Translations under genes and position numbers: made by a program
Shown here: positions 36,772-46,432 of the stretch, piece after piece
Numbering within the stretch: position 1 is the first letter of the stretch
How the letters are laid out: every line of letters begins with the position of its first letter
Source of the DNA: JACOZG01 sp964564105
Lineage (GTDB): Bacteria; Patescibacteriota; Minisyncoccia; Phycocordibacterales; JACOZG01
Assembly (NCBI GenBank): GCA_964564105.1
Contig: CAZLZS010000001.1
Location: 1-64,000, forward strand
DNA length: 64,000 nt
Direction: 5' to 3'
The notes under the pieces: model-generated
Told to the model about the DNA's origin: nothing
The model's database searches: none
Seen by the model: only the letters and a program-made list of their open reading frames with translations

Positions 36772-38658
36772 TCAAGCTAAAAGATTTTCCGGATCGACGG
36801 TGACCAGATATCGCGGCGGCAGGGATTTTAGAATTTCTAACAGTTGAGGATCTGGCCAGTCCGAAGTTTTTAAACGGAGAATTAAATTGGCCGCGATCTG
36901 CCCCGGTCGCTCGCCGGGGCCGGACAAGCTGTCTAATTCGTATCCGTCGAGGTCGTGTTCGAGCGCCCGCATCGCCGGCAGAACATCTTCTCGTTTGCCC
37001 GCGAGGGTAATTTTAATAAAAAGTTTGAACGGCGGATAGCTGTACTCTCGCCGCTCGGCCAGTTCCAGTCGATAAAAGTCAAGCAGTGAACCGCGGCTGG
37101 CCAGATCAAATAAGTGACTTTTGACGTTTCTCATCTGGATCAGAAAGCTTTTGCTGGCCAGCGCCCGGAGTCTGAGAAGCAGATTAAAGACCCGTTCGTT
37201 GATGCGATAATCGGGCAAGGCGAAGAGTGAGTCAATGGCGGCCACGGCCGCGTTCTCAATTTTTTCGCGCAGGTAATACATTGCCATTTCCGTGCCGACG
37301 AGAACGCCGCCGGGCGTCGCCAGAAATTTTTTGACCAGCGTCTCGGCTTGGCGCCCGGAACGGATTCGGTCGCTGTCGAGTTTGAAAAGTTTGACCAGCG
37401 GCAGCTGCTCGGTTAATTCTTTGGCCACCAGATCAAGGCCGATACCCAAGCCGATTAAACGCCAACTGCCGCAGACGGTGCATTTCTCGGCGGCGCTCCG
37501 GCGATCGCCGCAGTGATGGCAGAGTAAGAGATTTTCCGCCGCTTGATGAAGACTGACCGGCGATTGGCAATTGCGGCAAGTGACGGCGGCGCCGCAGTCT
37601 TCACAAACGACGAGCGGCGAGAGGCCGCGGCGGTGAACAAAGAGGAAAAATTTTTCGTTATTTTGACTGGCGCTGGCCAGAGCGGTGATTAAATCATCGC
37701 TCAAAATTCGGAAGCGCCCTGGTGGGCTTTTGACGCTCACGATTTTTTGTTCGGCGCCGGAGACGAGATGGTGTTTGAGCGGCGTTAAGGATTGGCAGAG
37801 ACCCTGATTGAATCGGTGAATCGTTTCGACGCGCAGAATGGAATCGCCGAGCACCAGCCGTTGGCCGCTGGCTTCGGTCAAGAACTCAGCCGCCAAGCGG
37901 TAATCAAGAAACGGACGAGTGAGCGCCTTGTAGGCCGGCGAGTTTTCCCGATCGACAATAATGGTGCTTAGATCGGCGCGCGGCAGGGCGAGCCAGCTCG
38001 GGGTGGCGACAATGAGCACCGGATGGTCACTCGACAAGGCGCGTTGCCAGCCGTCGAGGAGCCAGCGCCGGCCGAGTCCGTGGTAACAAGCGATGGTGTA
38101 GTCGGCAATGCCTCGTTCCAGCGACGCCAGCGCTTTTTTAATATCGGCCGGCGTCGGCAAACATAAGAAGACGGACGCGCCCCTGGCAAATTCCTCACGG
38201 ATTAAACTTTTGTAATAAATTAACCGTTCTTCATCGGATTCTTGGAGGACATATTTCTCGCTGGCTAACGATTGACCGCGGGAGCGGGGGCTTGGTCGCG
38301 CCGCCGGGGCGACCGTCTCGTTGGCGCTGGTTAAAATCTCGCTCGGCACCAATCCTTTGAGGGTTTGACCTAAGGTGCTGGCGAAGTAGTCAGCGAGCCG
38401 GCGCGCGGCGATTAAAAATTCCGGTGTAAAAAAAGAGACCGGTCTGACGCGCCCAACCTTTCTTAGCGGGAAGGCGGCGGTTCGCACCGCCGCCTTAGCC
38501 GCCTCGACCGGCCGGCAAGCGACAACGAGAGCGTCAATCGTCCGTTGGCGGACCGGGACGCTGACGATTGTCCCGGGTGCTATCGTCTGGGCGGTAAAAT
38601 AGTCCAATTCTTCTTTGAAAACGCCCCGCGCGATCGGGATAACAGACACGATTTTCAT
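36772..38658 (-). CDS. priA: PriA-like primosomal protein with degenerate ATPase motifs
   Basis: Replication-restart protein family. The central zinc-binding domain is intact (CEDCG, CRNC, CHHCG, CTVCGS), and the C-terminal LALPDYRINERVFNLLLR, RVFNLL and SYPPFKLFIKI blocks match PriA. However, no Walker A motif (GxTGSGKT) is present where the first motor lobe should be, and the DEEH box reads D-R-E-N (about residues 236-239). It therefore probably lacks helicase activity and would act as a DNA-binding or loading scaffold. Length 628, shorter than E. coli PriA (732). First gene of priA-def-fmt. Confidence 0.85.
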   Translation of the reverse strand: MKIVSVIPIARGVFKEELDYFTAQTIAPGTIVSVPVRQRTIDALVVACRPVEAAKAAVRTAAFPLRKVGRVRPVSFFTPEFLIAARRLADYFASTLGQTLKGLVPSEILTSANETVAPAARPSPRSRGQSLASEKYVLQESDEERLIYYKSLIREEFARGASVFLCLPTPADIKKALASLERGIADYTIACYHGLGRRWLLDGWQRALSSDHPVLIVATPSWLALPRADLSTIIVDRENSPAYKALTRPFLDYRLAAEFLTEASGQRLVLGDSILRVETIHRFNQGLCQSLTPLKHHLVSGAEQKIVSVKSPPGRFRILSDDLITALASASQNNEKFFLFVHRRGLSPLVVCEDCGAAVTCRNCQSPVSLHQAAENLLLCHHCGDRRSAAEKCTVCGSWRLIGLGIGLDLVAKELTEQLPLVKLFKLDSDRIRSGRQAETLVKKFLATPGGVLVGTEMAMYYLREKIENAAVAAIDSLFALPDYRINERVFNLLLRLRALASKSFLIQMRNVKSHLFDLASRGSLLDFYRLELAERREYSYPPFKLFIKITLAGKREDVLPAMRALEHDLDGYELDSLSGPGERPGQIAANLILRLKTSDWPDPQLLEILKSLPPRYLVTVDPENLLA

Positions 38659-38669
38659 TCACTTAAAGT

Positions 38670-38681
38670 ATCATATATAAT
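38670..38681. promoter_or_regulatory. Divergent promoters, priA and the HTH membrane protein
   Basis: Plus-strand TATAAT (38676-38681) is 6 nt before the ATG at 38688; a minus-strand TATGAT (38675-38670) lies 11 nt before the priA ATG. The two -10 boxes are immediately adjacent, so the promoters should interfere. Confidence 0.55.
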
Positions 38682-38687
38682 TAGATA

Positions 38688-39536
38688 ATGGGAGAGGAAC
38701 GTTATGTTTCGATCCGAACCGTCGCCGCCAGACACAAACTTTCTCCGGCCAAATTGATTGCGGCTTGCCGACAACAGCGGCTGGCGGCCAGGGAGTTTGG
38801 CGGCGAGTGGTACATTTCCGAATCAGCCAGGCCGGACGCCAGGGCTTTTGACGAGCCGCCGGCGCTATTTGATTGGCGTCACCCCCTCCTCCGGCCGCTC
38901 CTCGCCCTGGTCCTCCTGATTTCTGTCACAGCCGCGTCTGAATCTCTCTGGCGGGTCAGGGCCTGGGAATATTTCGCGGCGGGCACTGAATTAACCGCCG
39001 CCGCGGTCGGCCAATCGTTCGCCGCCGTCACGCGCTCGGTCAGATCGGCTCAGCCGGCCGCGGTTTTCTCCATTGTCGAAGAGGATTTGACACGTTTGTG
39101 GTTTGCGGTTTTTGACTTCTGGCAAACGCTCGTCGCCAATCTTGACTACGGCTGGCAGAAAATCGTTGCCGCCTGGTCAGGATTCCTGGGGCGCTCGCCG
39201 CCGATCTCGGCCAGTGAACAGCCGATTCTTGACTCCGTTCTGATCGCCCGGCTGAAAGCCGAGATCAAGGAAGAATTAACTAGAGAATTATTATTAAATG
39301 CCGGCGCTGTCCCGAACCGCGAATCGCCAGGCACGGGTTTAGTGGTCCTGCCGTCTTCGGGCAACCCCGCGACCGACAGCGCCCTGGCCGAAGAATTGGA
39401 ACAGGCCTTTTCCGATCAAGTCGAAGTCCGTTTTGACGCGAGCGGTCAGACCGGTCTGGTTACGCCGATTTTCCCCAGCGGCCGAGGCGGGGACTATCTT
39501 TTCGTCATCACGCCGATTAAGAAAAAAATTCCCTGA
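38688..39536 (+). CDS. Membrane protein with N-terminal helix-turn-helix
   Basis: A 282-residue protein. Residues 1-50 look like a MerR- or excisionase-type helix-turn-helix (VSIRTVAARHKLSPAKLIAA, then GGEWYISES). One membrane helix follows (about 66-86), then an outside part with helices and a C-terminal beta segment. The layout, DNA-binding-like domain inside and unknown domain outside, recalls RodZ or membrane-bound regulators, but I cannot assign a family. It is transcribed from a promoter adjoining that of priA. Confidence 0.65.
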   Translation: MGEERYVSIRTVAARHKLSPAKLIAACRQQRLAAREFGGEWYISESARPDARAFDEPPALFDWRHPLLRPLLALVLLISVTAASESLWRVRAWEYFAAGTELTAAAVGQSFAAVTRSVRSAQPAAVFSIVEEDLTRLWFAVFDFWQTLVANLDYGWQKIVAAWSGFLGRSPPISASEQPILDSVLIARLKAEIKEELTRELLLNAGAVPNRESPGTGLVVLPSSGNPATDSALAEELEQAFSDQVEVRFDASGQTGLVTPIFPSGRGGDYLFVITPIKKKIP

Positions 39537-39582
39537 TCTTGTAAATATTAAATGTCAGGTTGAACCTTGCCGGTGATTAGGT

Positions 39583-40128
39583 TTACAAACAACTAACAAA
39601 ATCTGGGCTTACGCTTATTTGAAATGATTGTGTAAAATCAAGAACGTTGTAAAAAACTGATTTGGAGCTACCAGAACTGTCAACGCACCAAGCAAGAGCG
39701 GAATTGGTCTTAAGAGGAACGGCGACGGCCCAGCTTTTCATGCCGCTAGAATACATGCAAGGGCTTTGCGTAGGATAAGATGACAGTTTTCTAGAGGCAA
39801 TCAGTATATCTTGAATTTTCTGATTCGCGAAGACTATAGGAGAAACAACTGAACAACTTATCTCGCCGCCACTGAAAGCATGGCAAGGGCCTGGTGAGCC
39901 ATCAGTGTAACAATCTAATGCTTGATCATAAAGCAATCCTGCTTGTGAACGGAGACTGACTAGATTTTCTTTGATCGCCGCGTCAGCAGCTTTCGCCCGC
40001 GCTTGACCGAGCGAGGCCAAAACAATACTGGACAAAAGAGAGATGATCGCGATAACGACGAGAAGCTCGATCAGGGTAAAACCCGAAACAGCTTTTAGAT
40101 TATCACTTCTAGTTTTTAGGGGAAACAT
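39583..40128 (-). CDS. Type IV pilin-like (pseudopilin) protein
   Basis: Prepilin with the class III signal: a short basic leader, then G-FTLIELLVVIAIISLLSSIV, where a prepilin peptidase would cut after Gly and methylate Phe. The 181-residue product has a long N-terminal helix and four or more cysteines in the globular part, suggesting disulfides. The ATG at 40128 is preferred; an ATG at 40140 almost touches a minus-strand TATAAT (40147-40142). No pilus assembly genes are in the window. Confidence 0.85.
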   Translation of the reverse strand: MFPLKTRSDNLKAVSGFTLIELLVVIAIISLLSSIVLASLGQARAKAADAAIKENLVSLRSQAGLLYDQALDCYTDGSPGPCHAFSGGEISCSVVSPIVFANQKIQDILIASRKLSSYPTQSPCMYSSGMKSWAVAVPLKTNSALAWCVDSSGSSKSVFYNVLDFTQSFQISVSPDFVSCL

Positions 40129-40176
40129 TGGCTTAATCATAATTATACTAGGTACGTTAATAATCAGACAAGGTCA

Positions 40177-41070
40177 CTAATCCTTGAGTGAGATTGAAAT
40201 ACGCACTCGGCGCCGGAGAAATCTGAGGGCAAAAAGGATAATAAGCATCGTCAGAACAAAGCCAACCGTCCACCAGATTGGCGCGGCATAAAAGTTCAGA
40301 TTGGCGCTGGTTAAGACTTCGCCGGCGTCGTTAAGCACGGCCGCCGCGGCCGTATAGCGGCCGAGCAACAGTTCCTGATTCGGCCAAGCAATCTCCCATT
40401 CTCTGACGCCGCTCGGTAAAACCGCCGTGCCTTCAATCGGCACGTCGCCGACTTTGCGACCGAAGAGATTGCTGATCCGAATTGAACCCCGCGGCTCGAA
40501 ATGAACCGTGCCGGTATTGGTGAATTTGATTTTAAACCTCACCGGTCCCCGTTCGACAAAGCGGGGAGCGGAAAAACCAAGAATTTTCCCCTGTTGGAGA
40601 CGATTACCCGGCACGGTAATGAAGACCAGTGTCCCCACCTGGGTGCCAATTTTCAGCGGCTCGGCGCTATTCAACCTGGTGGCCTTGAAAAAAATGACGC
40701 CGAAATGACTGCCCGGTTCGGCGTCCGGCGGCGTAATGATATCGTAGGTGATGTCGCGAGTCTCGCCTTGTTTAAAGATCAGAGACTGGTCGCCGCGAAT
40801 ACTGATCCAGTCGCGGACCGTGGTAACGCCCTCCGCCCGGCCGACAAATTGCAGACCTTCGGCGCCGGCCAGGGGCACAAAATCTTCCACCTTGATTGCC
40901 AACTGGACGTCTTCCGAGCTGGCGTTGGATAGTTTAATCGTGCCGGAAAGTTGGCTGCCCGGTTCCAGAGTTTGGGAAATTTTGACCGGTTGAATGGTCA
41001 GGCCGGTAGTCGCGTTGGCGACTGGCGCGGCCAGAGCCAAAATCAAAATGACAACGGTTTTTAAATTCAC
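40177..41070 (-). CDS. Secreted DUF916-like surface protein with C-terminal anchor
   Basis: A 297-residue protein with a signal peptide (cleavage near ANAT), two beta-sandwich-like domains (TIKLSNASSEDVQLAIKVED; then GPVRFKIKFTNTGTVHFEP) and one C-terminal membrane helix followed by basic residues. The layout resembles WxL-interacting/DUF916 proteins that bind cell-surface components in Gram-positive bacteria. It starts with GTG 9 nt after the preceding gene on the minus strand, so it is probably co-transcribed with it. Confidence 0.7.
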   Translation of the reverse strand: MNLKTVVILILALAAPVANATTGLTIQPVKISQTLEPGSQLSGTIKLSNASSEDVQLAIKVEDFVPLAGAEGLQFVGRAEGVTTVRDWISIRGDQSLIFKQGETRDITYDIITPPDAEPGSHFGVIFFKATRLNSAEPLKIGTQVGTLVFITVPGNRLQQGKILGFSAPRFVERGPVRFKIKFTNTGTVHFEPRGSIRISNLFGRKVGDVPIEGTAVLPSGVREWEIAWPNQELLLGRYTAAAAVLNDAGEVLTSANLNFYAAPIWWTVGFVLTMLIILFALRFLRRRVRISISLKD

Positions 41071-41079
41071 GATGGGGTT

Positions 41080-41751
41080 TTAGTTGGCGGTGGCGGTGAA
41101 AGTTAAGGGGCAGGAATAAGCGCCGGACTGCTGGGTCGCCGGCACATCCAGGTAATAAAGGACGGTATTGAGATGGTCTGAAGCGCTGTAGGAACCGGTG
41201 CCGGCATTGCCGACCTGACGCTGAATCGTGGAACTGGCCACTCCGGCCCAGAGCGTACTGACGCTGTCCGCATAATTGTCGGCTGAGCCCCACCAGGTGG
41301 CGGCTCGAAACGGCACCGAACCCGAGGCGGTCATCACGCGGAAGGCCAAAACATCGCCGGAATTATCCAAGGCGCTGATCCGAACCGCGTTGCCAGCCGT
41401 GGTCGTGGCGGCGCCGGGGAGCCATTCGGCTTGGTCGGTCAGACCGACGCCCTCATTGCCCGCGCCGTCCAGATCACAGACCGTGTTGGTCGGGCTTTGA
41501 TCATCGCCGTAAAGAGTCACATTCCAGCCGGCCGTATTATTGGTGTTGACATTTAAGGTCGTGGTCGCGAATTTGGCCGTGCCCGCAGACAGAGAACCAA
41601 AATTATCGGTCGAGGCGGAAAAAGATAATGTCGTGGACACTGTCACAGTTAAAATTTCGGCTTCGCTGTAAGCATAATGGCCGTAGCCCATCACAAAGAT
41701 TGCGGTGGTAATTAAAAAAGCGACGACCCACTGTTTCAACAGAGCAAGCAT
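41080..41751 (-). CDS. Secreted surface protein sharing a domain with the neighbouring repeat protein
   Basis: A 223-residue secreted protein: signal peptide to about residue 30, then a beta-rich domain with SFSASTDNFGSLSAGTAKFA and a C-terminal block (ISALDNSGDVLAFRVMTASG). That block is nearly identical at DNA level to the end of the large repeat protein encoded just upstream (41243-41426 versus 41983-42166, 183 of 184 nt). The ATG at 41751 is 7 nt after a minus-strand TATAAT. Confidence 0.75.
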   Translation of the reverse strand: MLALLKQWVVAFLITTAIFVMGYGHYAYSEAEILTVTVSTTLSFSASTDNFGSLSAGTAKFATTTLNVNTNNTAGWNVTLYGDDQSPTNTVCDLDGAGNEGVGLTDQAEWLPGAATTTAGNAVRISALDNSGDVLAFRVMTASGSVPFRAATWWGSADNYADSVSTLWAGVASSTIQRQVGNAGTGSYSASDHLNTVLYYLDVPATQQSGAYSCPLTFTATAN

Positions 41752-41758
41752 TGTCTTA

Positions 41759-41764
41759 ATTATA
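41759..41764 (-). promoter_or_regulatory. -10 box TATAAT
   Basis: Minus-strand TATAAT (41764-41759), 7 nt before the ATG at 41751; leaderless layout. Confidence 0.6.
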
Positions 41765-41816
41765 AATTAACCGGCCATAATAACATAGTAGTGAGGTTAT
41801 CCACCTTCTTAAATCA

Positions 41817-44084
41817 TTAAGGATTAGCGGTAGCGGTGAAAATCAATTCGCCGGAATAATTGCCGGACTGCTGGGTCGCCGGCAATTTTAGGTAATAAAG
41901 AACGGTGTTAAGCACCGGAACGCCACCGCTCGAGACATTGGTGTTGCCAATCCTTAAATTAGCGGCGCTGGAACTGGCGATCCCGGCCCAGAGCGTACTG
42001 ACGCTGTCCGCATAATTGTCGGCTGAGCCCCACCAGGTGGCGGCTCGAAACGGCACCGAACCCGAGGCGGTCATCACGCGGAAGGCCAAAACATCGCCGG
42101 AATTATCCAAGGCGCTGATCCGAACCGCGTTGCCGGCCGTGGTCGTGGCGGCGCCGGGGAGCCATTGAGTCTGGTCAGTTAAACCGACGGCTGGATAGTC
42201 ATCGTGATCCATGGTGGTATTGCCGGTGGGCGTACCAGTATCAGTGCCGTAGAGCGTCACATACCAGCCGGTCGAGATATTGGTATCGGCTGACAAGGTG
42301 GAGGTGGCAAAAATCGCGCTCGTGCCCGGCGTGATCGCCGGGAAGCCGTTGGTGGAAACACTGAAGGTGAGATAGGGGAATCCCCAATTGACATTATTGC
42401 CGCAATCAGTGCTCGTGCCGTCCGAAGCGTTAATTGATAGACCGGCCGAGGCATCAGAGCGAGAAACATTAACATAAGAGACCGCGGTTTGAGTGCCGGG
42501 GACATCCAGTCGCCAGGAACCGGAGGCGGCGGAGTTCCGGAAATAGATTCTCGTGCCGGCGGCTTGACCGTTCCAATTTACGTTCTGGAAAGTGTAAAGC
42601 GAGCCGGAGTTGTACTCCACTTTGACCGAAGCGGTGGTGATGGTGAAGTTGTTGGTGGTGGAAGCAGCAGCGGCGAAATCTACCGACGGCACCCAGCCGG
42701 TGATTTCGCAGTCCGAAGGCGCGGTGCCGGAATTGTTAGTAATGGTGAGATTATAGAAAGCGCCGGTCGCGCCGACCATGGCGCTGTTCACGGTTTGTTT
42801 GCCGGAACCGTTCAAAGTGAAAGTGGAACTGCCGGCGGTTAAAGTGCCGGCGCGGGTAATGTCACCACTGACCGTAATCACCGAGGCCGAGCTCCCGGCG
42901 TCCAAGGTGCCGTTAGCGGCAATATCCAGAGAACCCGTGGTCAGATTATAATCAGTGGCCGCCGGACGAGTGTCCAAGACCGAGGTGGCTGGTCCGGCGC
43001 CGGTACCGGTGATCGTGGTGGTCTTGCCAGCCGCCACGGTGATGGCCGCGCCCAGGTTGACCGTCAGAGCCAGGGCCGAGGCCGCTGATGGATTGATGGT
43101 GAAGTCGCCGTTAATCTCAATCGCCCCGCTGCCAAAGGTGTAGGTGAGTCCAGCTGTAAGGGTTGGTGAAAGAGTCAGGTTCCAGAAAGCATTGCCGCCG
43201 GTAAAGGTGCCGGAAGTTAAGGTATTATTCTCGTTGCCGGTGATGACCACGGTCGAGCTGCCAGCGGTAAAAGTTCCGTTTCTTGTGAAGACGGTCGACG
43301 CGAGGCCAAACAAGGTAATCGTTGAACCATTGGCCGTCAGGGTCCCGCCGGTGGCGATGTTTATGAAGCCAGTGTCCAGGGTATAGTTATTAGTCGTAGT
43401 GTTTAAATTAGAAGTGGCTGAACTACTGCGGGTGATGATGGTGCTAACACTTGTAAATACACCCCCTGCTCCTAGATTGACCGTGAGCGCCCGGGCGAAG
43501 GCCGCTGACGGGTTAATAGTGAAATTGCCGTTCACGGTAATCGCCCCGCTGCCAAAGGTGTAGGTGCGATCGAGGGTGATCGTTGGCGAGAGCGTCAGAT
43601 CATAGAAAGCATTGCTGCCGGTAAAGGTGCCGGAAGTTAAGGTGACTGCGCCGTCACCGTTAACAACCACTGTGGAAGAACCAGCCGTAAAGGTGCCGGT
43701 TCTCGTAAAGATAGTGCCACTCGTGCCAGTCAAGGTGATGGTGGAATTATTAGCCGTTAACGTGCCGCCAGTGGCGATGTTCAAGAGACCAGTGGACAGT
43801 GAGTAATTACTGCCAGAAACGGTATCTAAATTAGCGGTGGCTGAAGAAGTGCGAGTAATCGTCGTGGTTTTGCCAGCCGCCACGGTTATAGCCGCGCCCA
43901 TGTTGACGGTCAGAGCCAGGGCCGAGGCCGCTGATGGGTTAATGTTGAAGTTGCCGTTAATCTCAATCGCCCCGCTGCCAAAGGTGTAGGTGCGAGCGAG
44001 GGTGATCGTTGGCGAGAGCGTTAGGTTCCAGAAAGCATTGCTGCCGGTAAAGGTGCCGGAAGTTAAGGTGACACTGCCATTACC
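41817..44084 (-). CDS. Giant surface repeat protein, C-terminal part (5' end lost in the assembly gap)
   Basis: Open from the gap edge at 44084 to the stop at 41817 (756 codons including stop). It contains tandem Thr/Ser/Gly-rich repeats of about 140-142 residues (GSNAF-W/Y-LTLSPT, TYTFGSGAI-NG-F-INPSAA, LTVN-GA-ITV), the kind of beta-helical repeats found in adhesins, then a non-repetitive part and the C-terminal domain also found in the protein at 41080. The frame is consistent with the N-terminal part across the gap if the 55 identical flanking nt are merged. Confidence 0.8.
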   Translation of the reverse strand, partial: GNGSVTLTSGTFTGSNAFWNLTLSPTITLARTYTFGSGAIEINGNFNINPSAASALALTVNMGAAITVAAGKTTTITRTSSATANLDTVSGSNYSLSTGLLNIATGGTLTANNSTITLTGTSGTIFTRTGTFTAGSSTVVVNGDGAVTLTSGTFTGSNAFYDLTLSPTITLDRTYTFGSGAITVNGNFTINPSAAFARALTVNLGAGGVFTSVSTIITRSSSATSNLNTTTNNYTLDTGFINIATGGTLTANGSTITLFGLASTVFTRNGTFTAGSSTVVITGNENNTLTSGTFTGGNAFWNLTLSPTLTAGLTYTFGSGAIEINGDFTINPSAASALALTVNLGAAITVAAGKTTTITGTGAGPATSVLDTRPAATDYNLTTGSLDIAANGTLDAGSSASVITVSGDITRAGTLTAGSSTFTLNGSGKQTVNSAMVGATGAFYNLTITNNSGTAPSDCEITGWVPSVDFAAAASTTNNFTITTASVKVEYNSGSLYTFQNVNWNGQAAGTRIYFRNSAASGSWRLDVPGTQTAVSYVNVSRSDASAGLSINASDGTSTDCGNNVNWGFPYLTFSVSTNGFPAITPGTSAIFATSTLSADTNISTGWYVTLYGTDTGTPTGNTTMDHDDYPAVGLTDQTQWLPGAATTTAGNAVRISALDNSGDVLAFRVMTASGSVPFRAATWWGSADNYADSVSTLWAGIASSSAANLRIGNTNVSSGGVPVLNTVLYYLKLPATQQSGNYSGELIFTATANP

Positions 44085-44184
44085 NNNNNNNNNNNNNNNN
44101 NNNNNNNNNNNNNNNNNNNNNNNNNNNNNNNNNNNNNNNNNNNNNNNNNNNNNNNNNNNNNNNNNNNNNNNNNNNNNNNNNNNN
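44085..44184. other. Assembly gap of exactly 100 N
   Basis: The run of N is 100 long, the conventional placeholder for a gap of unknown size. The 55 nt before it (44030-44084) and the 55 nt after it (44185-44239) are identical. Confidence 0.98.
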
Positions 44185-46399
44185 AGAAAGCATTGCTGCC
44201 GGTAAAGGTGCCGGAAGTTAAGGTGACACTGCCATTACCGTTAATAACCACCGTGGAAGAGCCGGCCGTGAAAGTGCCGCCGCCGCCGACGCTTCGGTTG
44301 AATGCGATCCCAGAGGTCCTAGTTAAGGTAATCGTTGACCCATTGGCCGTCAAGGTGCCGCCAGAGATAATGCTCAACCCACCAGTGGACAGGGCGTAAT
44401 TGCTGCCAGAGACGGTATTTAGATTAGCAGTGGCTGTGCCGTTACCGATCTGCGTGATATTGGTGCTAGCCACGGTGATGCTTGCTCCCAGGTTAACGGT
44501 GAGGGTCAAGCCAGAGCCTGACGCCAGGACGCTGAATAGGCTATCCACGGCAATCGCCCCAGAACCAAAGGTATAGGTGCGATCCGCTGTAATGGTGGGT
44601 GTGATCTCTAGTTCCCAGAAAGCATTACTGCCGGTAAAGGTGCCGGAAGTTAAGGTGACTGCGCCATCACTTTCGATTTGCACCTTGGAATTACCAGCCG
44701 TAAAAGTGCCGACTCTGGTGAACAATGTGCCGGAAGTGCCTTTTAAATTTAAAACGCGAGAGTTATTGTCCGTGGTCAAGGTGCCGCCAGAGCCAATGTT
44801 TAGGCTGGCGATTTCGTTGGAACTGACATTGAGAGTTACGGTGTGCGCGTTTATCAGCACTGTATCGCCGGCTTGAGGAATGGTGCCGCCACAGTTGGTC
44901 CAGGTGCCGGCCGCGTCCCAGTTGCCGGTGGCCAGCGATTCACAGGCGGCGTCAGCAGCGATTTGCCAGGCCCGCGCTTCCTCAAAAACCGCCGGCCCCT
45001 GGCGCTCCGCCGATTCAGCGCTGAAGCGCAGCGGTCCGACCAGGTAAAGCTGGGGTGAGACGGCCGGCGCCCGGTAGGTGTAAGAAAATTCTTCGGTGGC
45101 GCCGGCCGGCAGATTAACCGCGGCCACCAATCTTTTTTCTTTGGCGCTCTCGTTTTCCGTTCTGAACTTGACACTGGTCACTTCAAAACTATTGGGCACG
45201 GTCTCGGTAATTTCACCGGCAAAATCCTGCCGCGCCGTCACCTTAATTTTCATGGTGTAGTCGGCTCGGAAAGGATTGATCCGGGTGGCGGCGATCCGTT
45301 CCACCTCAAAAGGCACGGCGGCGCGGACCTCGAACGAATCGTTAATCAAGTAACCGTTGTCTTCATTGGTCAGTTTTAGCTCATAGCGTCCCGAGACCGT
45401 TGTTTGATAATAAGTAAAGTAATCCGGTTCGTCGGTGACGTTGTTGACGCCGCAAGTCTCGCTCGCGGTCAGGCCGTTGTCCGCGGTTCTAAACTCGGTC
45501 ATGATGCCTTGCGGGTCAATGATTTCCAATTTTAAGTTGGCGTCACAAATGGTGTGGCCGTATTCGTTGAGCGCGGCCAGCTGCAAATAAGCTTTGGCGC
45601 CCGGGAGATAAATTGACTGGTTGGTATTAATCGCTAAAACACCCCAGACAAATTCATGTTCCACCACCTGCCGCTGGCCGGCTTCCGAGAGTTCCAACTG
45701 GAGCGTGTAGCGGCCGGGACGGAAACTGCCCTCCGGGACGAACGATAAACGTTGACCGCTTTCAGTCTGTTGAGTTACCACTTTAACCGGCGTCTCACGG
45801 CCATTCATCGTCAGTAGTTTAATATCCGTGATTGCCCGATTAGCAGCCAAAGTCCGCGGTACCCACTCAGCCAGTTTTGCCTGAAGCCATAGCAAAACAT
45901 TGCTCTCGAGCGGTTCAGGCGCCGGCGATTCATCAGCTTCAATCGCGTCCGTCGTGGTGCCGGCCGTAGTCGTGCCGGCCGCAGGCGGCAGATCTGGCAC
46001 AGTCGTGGTTGCGGTGGTGGTCGCCGGTGGCGATAACAATTCTTCATCAGCTTCAATCGCGTCCGTCGTAGTGCTGACCGTGGTCGTGCTTACCGCGGGC
46101 GGAAAGTCTGGCACAGTCGTGGTTGCGGTGGTGGTCGCCAGGTTTATTTCACTCGCCGGCGGCTCATCAGACTCTTCAGACGGCAGAATCAAAGAAATGC
46201 CCGGCAGTAAATCGAACGACGGCAATTCATCGGCTTGGAAAACCGTCCGGGGAGCGCGAAAAACTTCAACCGCGGCTGTTTCGGTTTGTTCGGCCGAGTC
46301 GCCGGGCGGTACCGAGGCCCTTGAATCAACCCCCAAAAACGCCAGCCCGACAAGAATCGCGGCTAACAAAACTGCAAACCAGCGCAAAAAAACTTTCAT
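44185..46399 (-). CDS. Giant surface repeat protein, N-terminal part (3' end lost in the gap)
   Basis: Starts MKVFLRWFAVLLAAILVGLA, a signal peptide ending near SRAS. Then come two Thr-rich repeats of about 33 residues (ATTTVPDFPPAVSTTT and ATTTVPDLPPAAGTTT), a beta-sandwich region of about 250 residues, and the first adhesin repeats. It is 738 codons to the gap edge. Together with the C-terminal part it would give one protein of about 1475 residues. Its promoter (TATAAT, minus strand 46415-46410) is divergent from the gene at 46433. Confidence 0.8.
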
Positions 46400-46406
46400 T
46401 GTCCAA

Positions 46407-46426
46407 TTAATTATAGCAGATATAAT
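46407..46426. promoter_or_regulatory. Divergent promoters between two surface-protein genes
   Basis: Minus-strand TGCTATAAT (TATAAT 46415-46410) lies 10 nt before the ATG at 46399; plus-strand TATAAT (46421-46426) lies 6 nt before the GTG at 46433. The two boxes are only 5 nt apart. Confidence 0.65.
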
Positions 46427-46432
46427 TATGGG

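Noticed and set aside
42489..43806. Plus-strand frames opposite the adhesin repeats
   Set aside because: They are Val/Pro/Lys-rich mirror images of the repeat protein, recur with each repeat and have no start signals.
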